DNA of 64,000 nt from Eleusine coracana subsp. coracana (lineage: Eukaryota; Streptophyta; Magnoliopsida; Poales; Poaceae): NCBI GenBank assembly GCA_032690845.1, contig CM064432.1:56480071-56544070 (forward strand), given 5' to 3'. Position numbers and translations under genes: made by a program. Position 1 is the first letter of the stretch. Each line of letters opens with the position of its first letter. The notes beneath the pieces are model-generated. The model searched no databases and was not told the origin of the DNA. It saw nothing but the letters and a program-made list of their open reading frames with translations. Shown one piece after another: positions 57,682 through 64,000 of this stretch.

Positions 57682-57703
57682 CCCCCCCCCCCCCCCCCCC
57701 CCC
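57682..57703. repeat. Homopolymer tract, 22 C
   Basis: This is a pure C run flanked by G and TGG, upstream of the MYB gene and at the end of the third tandem copy. Its exact length may be unreliable. Confidence 0.9.
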
Positions 57704-58239
57704 TGGAAAGAAAAAAAAAAGAAGGCCTGCCGTCAAAATCGCTGCCTTTCATCCGGAAAACAACGGAAAACCGCAGGCTTTTACGCATCAAACCCCAGGA
57801 AGCACATCCGTCGCTCTCGCTCCACACTCGGCGGGCCGCACACCAGTACACCACATGCGCGCCGGCCGCACGCGAGAATGAACCTCACTCAGTTAATCCA
57901 TCCATCCATCCATCCTGCGTCTTTGGTGTTTATTACCCGCACCAAACTCAGTGACCGCACGAGCGGGCGACGTGAGCACTGCCGTGGCAGCCCGGGCGGT
58001 CCACCCTGCCCTGCCCTGTGTCGTCGCGTACGTGTATCCGTCTTCGTGTGCCCTTTCCCCTCGTCGTCGTCGTCGGCTAGCCCGTCGTCAGTTGCAGTCG
58101 TCGTAGCGTCAGTTAATAACCCGTGCCGCCGTGACGCGGGGCGCAGAAAGGCGAAGCGGAGTTTGTTGGGTGCTGGCCTCACTCTCGGGTTTCTTTGGCC
58201 GCTTCCGCTTGCTTTTCTTCCGTCTACTAGGTGCTGCGG

Positions 58240-58242
<3 letters not shown>

Positions 58243-58292
<50 letters not shown>
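58243..58292. repeat. (AG)25 microsatellite
   Basis: Twenty-five AG repeats lie about 95 bp upstream of the MYB TATA box. GA/CT dinucleotide tracts of this kind are known binding sites for plant BBR/BPC factors. A regulatory role here is inference. Confidence 0.92.
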
Positions 58293-58293
<1 letters not shown>

Positions 58294-58387
58294 ACAGCGG
58301 TCAAACTCGACTCATCGACCGCAAGCAAAGCAAGGCAAGGGAAAGGAAGGAAAGCCAGGTAGAGGTAGGTGTGCTATGCGCGGCGCT

Positions 58388-58395
58388 TATATAAA
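58388..58395 (+). promoter_or_regulatory. TATA box of the MYB gene
   Basis: TATATAAA lies in a GC-rich setting (CGCTTATATAAACCG), about 240 bp upstream of the start codon. This predicts transcription from near 58420. Confidence 0.7.
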
Positions 58396-58629
58396 CCGAC
58401 GCCCGGGCGCGGCGCCGACCCCCGCCCGTGTCATCCGTTGCGCTTGGACCCTCGTCTCCCGCAATCCTTCTTCCTTTCACCGCTACCGAGCTCCACTAGA
58501 AAATACGGGACGAGTCAAAAATCTTCTCATCTATCTATCCTCCTTTCTCTCACTCATAAGTAGTCTCAGGCGAGAGGAAGAAAGAGCCAAGCTCGAGCGA
58601 GCTGCTGCTTGGGAGTGAGAGCTAGGAGG

Positions 58630-59890
58630 ATGGGGAGGCCGCCGTGCTGCGAGAAGGGCGGGGTGAAGAAGGGGCCGTGGACGCCGGAGGAGGACCTGGT
58701 GCTCGTGTCCTACGTGCAGGAGCACGGCCCGGGGAACTGGCGCGCCGTCCCCACCAACACCGGTAATTACTGCTGCTACTACTACTTGCCGCCGCGAGGA
58801 TCTTGTTGCGAGATCTTCTGCTTTGCTTTGCTCGCTTGTCCTCTCTTTTGTGATTATTAATAATGGTCCTGTTTATGCTCGATCGGCTGTTGATGACTCG
58901 TCCTCGCTGTTGTTGTTTATGCTGGTGGTGGTGGATCCGCCACAGGGCTGATGCGCTGCAGCAAGAGCTGCCGCCTGCGGTGGACCAACTACCTCCGCCC
59001 CGGGATCAAGCGCGGCAACTTCACCGACCAGGAGGAGAAGCTCATCATCCACCTCCAGGCCCTGCTCGGCAACAGGTAACAAACAATTCCCTTCTCTTCT
59101 CTCGAGTTTCTTTCTTCCTTCTTCTGTTGCCAACCATCCAGTGAGTGATTCATCATATGTTCCTGTACGTGTGTGCGCAAGAAATCTGCAGAGAGCCCTA
59201 ACGATTTGATTTTTTTTTCTTGTTACCAAAAAAAGGTGGGCCGCGATTGCGTCGTACCTGCCGGAGCGCACCGACAACGACATCAAGAACTACTGGAACA
59301 CGCACCTCAAGAAGAAGCTCGCCAAGATGGGCGGCGCCGCGGCCGCCGCCGGGGAGTCCACCGCCGCCGACGCGAAGACCACCAGGTCGGCCGCCGCGCC
59401 CAAGGGGCAGTGGGAGCGCCGCCTGCAGACGGACATCCACACCGCGCGCCAGGCGCTCCGCGACGCGCTGTCCCTCGACCCCTCCTCCTCCTCCTCGCCG
59501 CCGCTCGCGCCGCCGCCGCCGCCCGTCATCAAGCCGGAGTCGGCGGCGCAGCCCGCCCAGCCGACGTACGCGTCCAGCGCCGAGAACATCGCGCGCCTCC
59601 TCGAGGGCTGGATGCGTCCCTCCGGAAACGGTAATAAGGCGTCGTCCGGGGGGTCCGGGTCCTCCGCGTCGGCGGTCTCCGGCGGCGAGGGCGCGTCGGC
59701 GGCGAGCCACCACAGCGGCGCCGCGCGGACGCCCGAGGGGTCCACCGGGACGAGCGGCGGCAAGCCGGGGGCGGCGCCTCCGGGCCCCGCCTTCTCGATG
59801 CTGGAGAGCTGGCTGCTGGACGACGGCATGGGCCATGGCGAGACGGGCATCATGGGCGTGCCGCTGGCCGACCCGTGCGACTTCTTTTAG
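58630..59890 (+). CDS. R2R3-MYB transcription factor, subgroup 1 (MYB30/60/94/96 type)
   Basis: The model is join(58630..58762, 58946..59075, 59236..59890), giving 305 aa with GT-AG introns at the canonical R2R3-MYB positions. The protein starts MGRPPCCEKGGVKKGPWTPE. R2 uses W17, W37 and W57. R3 uses F70, W89 and W108 (NRWAAIASYLPERTDNDIKN). The bHLH-binding signature in R3 is absent. The subgroup-1 motif SSAENIARLLEGWM is at 201-214, and FSMLESWLLDD lies near the C terminus. The middle is rich in Ala, Ser, Pro and Gly and highly GC-rich. Known subgroup members act in cuticular wax synthesis, ABA and drought responses, guard cells or pathogen response; which applies here cannot be told. The ATG at 58630 is the family-standard start; an in-frame one 21 bp upstream is ignored. 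Confidence 0.97.
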
Positions 59891-62800
59891 CGCGTTAGAA
59901 CCAACAAAAAAAAAATCGGTAATAAATGAGGAGGGCTAAGCAGGAAATGGCAGAAGAAAGAAGCCAGGAACTCGAATATCCCGGGTGGTCGATCTAGATC
60001 GACGCGAAGCTGGTGTTGATCTTGTATAGACAATCTAGTTCCTTGCTTCTTTTTTTTCTTCTTCGGTTTTTGGAGTTTAGCTAGTAGGGTTTCGAACTGA
60101 TCGATCGTTATGTAACTATGTCGTCGTCGTTAGTCGTCTATACTGATCCCTGGGTAACTAGAGGATGGTTGGTGTGTAGCAGTAGTCCTGAACTCTGTGA
60201 TAATCATGCATCCATGCTGATGTGCATGGGAAACCAAAAGAATTGTACATCCTCAATCAAGCTAAGAATAATAATCCCTTATAGAACTCATATACTAAAT
60301 CTCTTTATTCTTAGTTTGTGTTGAATTATACAAATTAGAGGCGTATAATGTTATTATTAGGGCCACGAGAAAACAATCTACATTTTCTCTAGATGCGGTT
60401 ATAAATATTACAAGCATTGTTGTTGCTTCAATACTTAGGCCGGCGTTGTTTGTTTCAAATTCAGCTTTTCGAAAGCCACTTGTGTAAGTTGGCTTTTGAA
60501 AAGCTAGAAAGTTATACTTTTTGAATGCGCTTTTTATAGTACATGTAACATCATTCAAAACAGTATACCAAAATGTTAGCAAAGGCTCTACTAGGTATAT
60601 GTTTCTTGCACAACTTTTTACCTTACAAAAGTCACTTTGAGGTTTCTTTTAACTCATTGCTTTTGTAGAGAAAAATGCCAAAAAGTGGAAATAAATATGG
60701 TTTTAACATATGAAAGATCTACATTGAATTATTTGATATGTTATTTAATACCGGCTAGCATATTCCTTAGTTATTATTTTTCCCCTACAGATGTGTGTTT
60801 GATAATCGTTTTGGGGGCACATGGTGGACTCGAGCTTTAAAACGGTATAGAAGTAATAGCGATAAATATATCATGAGTGATTTACATGCAAATGATTTTG
60901 GACAATTCTTTATCACATAATAATTAATCCGACACGTAAATTTAAATAGTACATCTAATAAAACGCATGAATGTAAGATGTCTGCACATGATTTTGTTGT
61001 GGCCTGCTGCTTCCGCAAAAGAAAAATGAATTGTTTTGCTGTGGCCTTGGATCGTTTTGATTCACTGATGCATGAGGATCATATGGGACGGTTTTAGCAG
61101 CAGCTGCTTTCGCTAATACTGTACAAGTGTATCTCAATTCTCAGTTCATGTTCCAGTGCCATGTGGCCTAAGTTTATTGCCCCTCATTCAGGAGTCCCAC
61201 CTTTAATTTTCATTTTCACAGCATAACAAGAACACTGAACTTCTAGATGTAAAGATCCATAAGGACCAAGGAGAGATCAAATTTTAGGAAAATGGTTAAA
61301 AGTATTTCCCTATTATTTTAAGCATTTGTTTTATTAGGAACTTCCTGCATCTTATAGAGATCATCTATAGAAGACATCATAGAGATGATTTGAGCCTGGA
61401 GACAAGGCACTTGTTTGTCGTAAGAAAACGACTGCTTGACAAATACATACAAAGAAAAATGTGTAGCGAAGGTATGTATATGTATACATGGTGTGGAAAG
61501 GCATTCGAGTTTAGTGGGAAATATTATGCCGTGTAATGCCCTTGTCTCTCACTAAATTATGTAGGGGACTAATGCCTTTGAGCCCGGACAACCTGAGGCT
61601 CAACTGGGCTTGCGCCGCTCGCTGCTATGACTAGTAATAGGACGCATGACCTAATTTTTCCTTCTTGACGGCGACCAGTGGGGGGCCTAGTCTCGGCCAT
61701 TAGACCCCAGCTGACACCGCATTTAATCGCCATTGCCGGTGCAGTTAACATTTGATAGTTACCCGATGAATAGGAGCACACACATCCCTCTTGTAATGAG
61801 AATGCAACGGGCTAGCTAGCCGGCTTCGAGATCTTTTGCAAGTCGGAGTGTGCGGTTTGTCGTGTCCAGGTGGTGGTCCTTGACTCCTTGTATAATCAAG
61901 CTTCTCGATCCTTCTATATCTTCTTGATTGAGTATAGATTAAATTCCCCATAATTATTTGGATCAAAATATGTGCTGTGAATTCGCAAGAAAAACAAAAG
62001 TAAACTCTAGTGTCCTGTGAATTCCGCGTGTCAGACTGGATCAGCCTGCTTGTGTTTGGTTTTTTATAAGTTATATAAATTTCCCTGTCAAAACTAACCG
62101 AAAGAGGATACCAACGCGGATTAAATTGCTGTCCCCGACCTGGTGCAAGGCAGATACTGTCCGTCAGAGTACCATGGATATCCATCCCATCCAACCATGG
62201 ATACCCGAGCGAAGGGAAGATTAAACGGCAACGGAACGCGCAGGGCTGGCCATGTCACCCCTGCCTGCCCTTGGAAACTTGCAGGCGAGCAATGAATGCT
62301 CACACTTGTTTAAGCCGCGTTTGTTTTTGACCATTTCCTCTTCGTTCGCGCAGGCATGCATCGCGTTGCAGCCTGGCCTGTGATCTGCTTCGCCCTGGCC
62401 TGCCATCATCATCATCGTAGCCGTGCCTCTGCATTTCTGATCTCTGCATGAAGCTTTTCCGTAACCTAAGCTGTAAAACCCCCAGGAACCCGGCCATGTC
62501 CAGCCCTCGCTCATGATGATAAGATCCATACTCATGCAGACGCCATGAACTGCCCGTTCGTTGCTGCAACCGAAACGCTGTGCTCGGGCCACCTTTGCGG
62601 TTTCTTTGTCATGTGAAACTGTCGAGTGCTGCGTGAGAGAAATTAAGCTGCTTTTGTACTGCTGGCCCGTTGGATAACTTATTTGCTGGTGGTGCTAGAA
62701 ATTCAAACAGGGTATACTTAATTTGTTGCTGGTCATGGCAGTTGCCTAGGCATAATAATCGAGTTAACCAAAGAGGAGAGCGTCAGATTATAACGTTTCA

Positions 62801-64000
62801 GGCATAAAAAAAAACTGTTGTGCTGCGTGAGAAAATTTCGAGTAGTAGTATGTCAAAAAAAAAAATGTTTGTAGCAGTATGCCAGCAGGAGAGAACGCAC
62901 ATCCAGCCAGCTGAGCGAAAGAGAAAGGCACACGGGCTTAAATGGCCGCCCCCCTAGTCCCTACAGCCCACTCCATCCACACGTAAGACGACTTGCTGGT
63001 CGAGATGAACTGCATGCTCCCTTTGGCCTCTTTACTCTTGGCTGTAAAGGCAGCAGGAGGTGCGTCTACGTCAGGAGCTCGTAGATAGGATCATAGGAGT
63101 GTCGATGCATGCGCGCACCCTTTTGATAGATCGGGCCGCGCGCGCCTTCGGTTATGCTGCAGATGGATCTAAGGCATAGTAGAGGAGTACTCCACATCGA
63201 GCGTCCAGCCCCATATGGCGGGCTAGCTAGAGGAGATGGATCATGATCTGTCGTCGCACTCGCGCCACGCCTCTAACTCAACTGTCATAACTAAGCAGCC
63301 GGAAAGTCAACCTACTGCAAGAGTCCGAGGAGACGCCGGCCGTGCCATTCATTTACGGCTCTGCGAGTCAGCAAAATCAATACTGGGAGTAGTGCAGCAG
63401 CAGCAGTAGTGTGTGTGATCCACCACTTCTTGAATGCAATGACGATCTAGTAGCTGCATTTATGTACACTACTCCTAGTGCAGATTTTAAGTCGTCACGA
63501 ACCGTATCTATCTATTGCAGCAACCAGGAAGGTCGAGCTCTGGATCTAATCTGATGCGGGCGACACGCATCATCAAATTAACCCAAGCAAACAAGACCAC
63601 GCACCTTGATTGTTTCTCTCCTACGACGAGCACTCTCCATGCATGTGCGCCGGCCGATCGGTCGACAGCTGCCTGGAGATCATCAGCTGGCCGCACTGTG
63701 TAACGTGGACAAACACGTTGAACTATGCTTACCAGTCCTGGTTGCCTGCCTTTTGAGAGCTCGCTGTACATACGCAGAGGCAGAGGCAGAGCCAGACGGA
63801 GGCGCACACAGAGAAAGAGAGGAGAGGAAGAGAAGGAGTCAACCCCATGTCTGTAGGTAGGCGCCATTACTGCTTGTACGACCAGTCCGTCACATCGTCG
63901 CTCTCGCCGGAACGGGACGGGACTGACGCCCTGCGCGCTCGACATGGATGGATGCCGAGGAAATTTCCTCCCCGTTCCGCCCTCGTGCAGCAAGCGTCAT
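59891..64000. other. MYB 3' flank and gene-free intergenic DNA
   Basis: The first ~250 bp is likely the MYB 3' UTR. A stretch from about 60439 (GGCCGGCGTTGTTTGTTTC) looks like a MITE start, but its partner end was not found. The remainder to the window end contains only short frames, some in GC-balanced DNA at 61.6-64.0 kb, with no recognised domain, RNA gene or paired repeat. Confidence 0.45.

Larger units (their letters stand above)
57641..58629 (+). promoter_or_regulatory. MYB upstream region and 5' UTR
   Basis: In order this region holds a 22-C tract (57682-57703), a CATC microsatellite (near 57898-57915), a run of CGTCGT (about 58060-58075), the (AG)25 tract at 58243-58292 and a TATA box at 58388-58395. 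About 230 bp separate the TATA box from the start codon. A 377-codon frame that spans the poly-C and AG tracts is considered spurious. Confidence 0.5.

Noticed and set aside
57485..58618. 377-codon frame upstream of MYB
   Set aside because: It crosses the poly-C tract, the AG microsatellite and the MYB TATA box; composition is repeat-driven.
1..64000. CRISPR arrays, operons, prokaryotic genes
   Set aside because: The repeats found are tandem duplications and transposons; introns and gene families are clearly plant nuclear.

Overview
This is nuclear DNA of a grass (Poaceae). The evidence is spliceosomal GT-AG introns, GC-rich first exons beside AT-rich introns, high-copy grass MITEs (Stowaway with TA target duplications, Tourist-like, hAT-like), a long-LTR Ty3/gypsy element with an initiator-Met-tRNA primer site, LINE 3' ends, and plant-only families (DYW-class PPR, NAC, R2R3-MYB subgroup 1, A20/AN1 SAP). 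The species cannot be fixed from the sequence alone.

Seven protein-coding genes have gene models that close in frame across every splice junction. In order they are: a DYW-type PPR protein (3700-5484, minus, intronless); a GDA1/CD39 apyrase with a membrane anchor at each end (7291-11056, plus, 8 exons, 506 aa); an A20-A20-AN1 stress-associated protein (31358-32059, plus, intronless, 233 aa); a CPBP/ABI-family intramembrane protease with a probable plastid transit peptide (33352-36245, plus, 10 exons, 354 aa); a FEZ-like NAC factor (41480-42917, plus, 3 exons, 376 aa); ribosomal protein eL34 (44122-45900, minus, 4 exons, 118 aa); and a subgroup-1 R2R3-MYB (58630-59890, plus, 3 exons, 305 aa). 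These are independent transcription units, not an operon. Several belong to families often linked to stress or development, but the window shows no direct functional link between them.

Between the apyrase and SAP genes lies about 20 kb of layered repeats. A segment related to the SAP promoter occurs three times, and only the third copy is followed by a SAP coding sequence. A Stowaway MITE inserted between copies 1 and 2, and its empty paralogous site survives between copies 2 and 3. A 14-kb gypsy element then inserted into that MITE. The gypsy element in turn received two LTR-type insertions in its coding region and two MITEs in its right-hand LTR. Its coding region is broken by stops and by loss of catalytic residues. 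Copy 3 of the SAP upstream region also took a 1.1-kb long-TIR element.

The rest is intergenic: LINE relics (about 37.3-38.1 kb and 49.3-49.7 kb), an RNase-H-like relic before the apyrase, tandem duplications (2.6-2.95, 32.1-33.0 and 52.3-53.5 kb), three diverged tandem copies upstream of the MYB gene (56.0-57.6 kb), two long poly-C tracts, an (AG)25 tract just upstream of the MYB TATA box, an unexplained open frame at 40.5-40.9 kb and a miR166-like 14-mer at 40.46 kb. No tRNA, rRNA or CRISPR array was recognised, and no new defence or metabolic system. The most unusual material is the nested-insertion and duplication history around the SAP gene.
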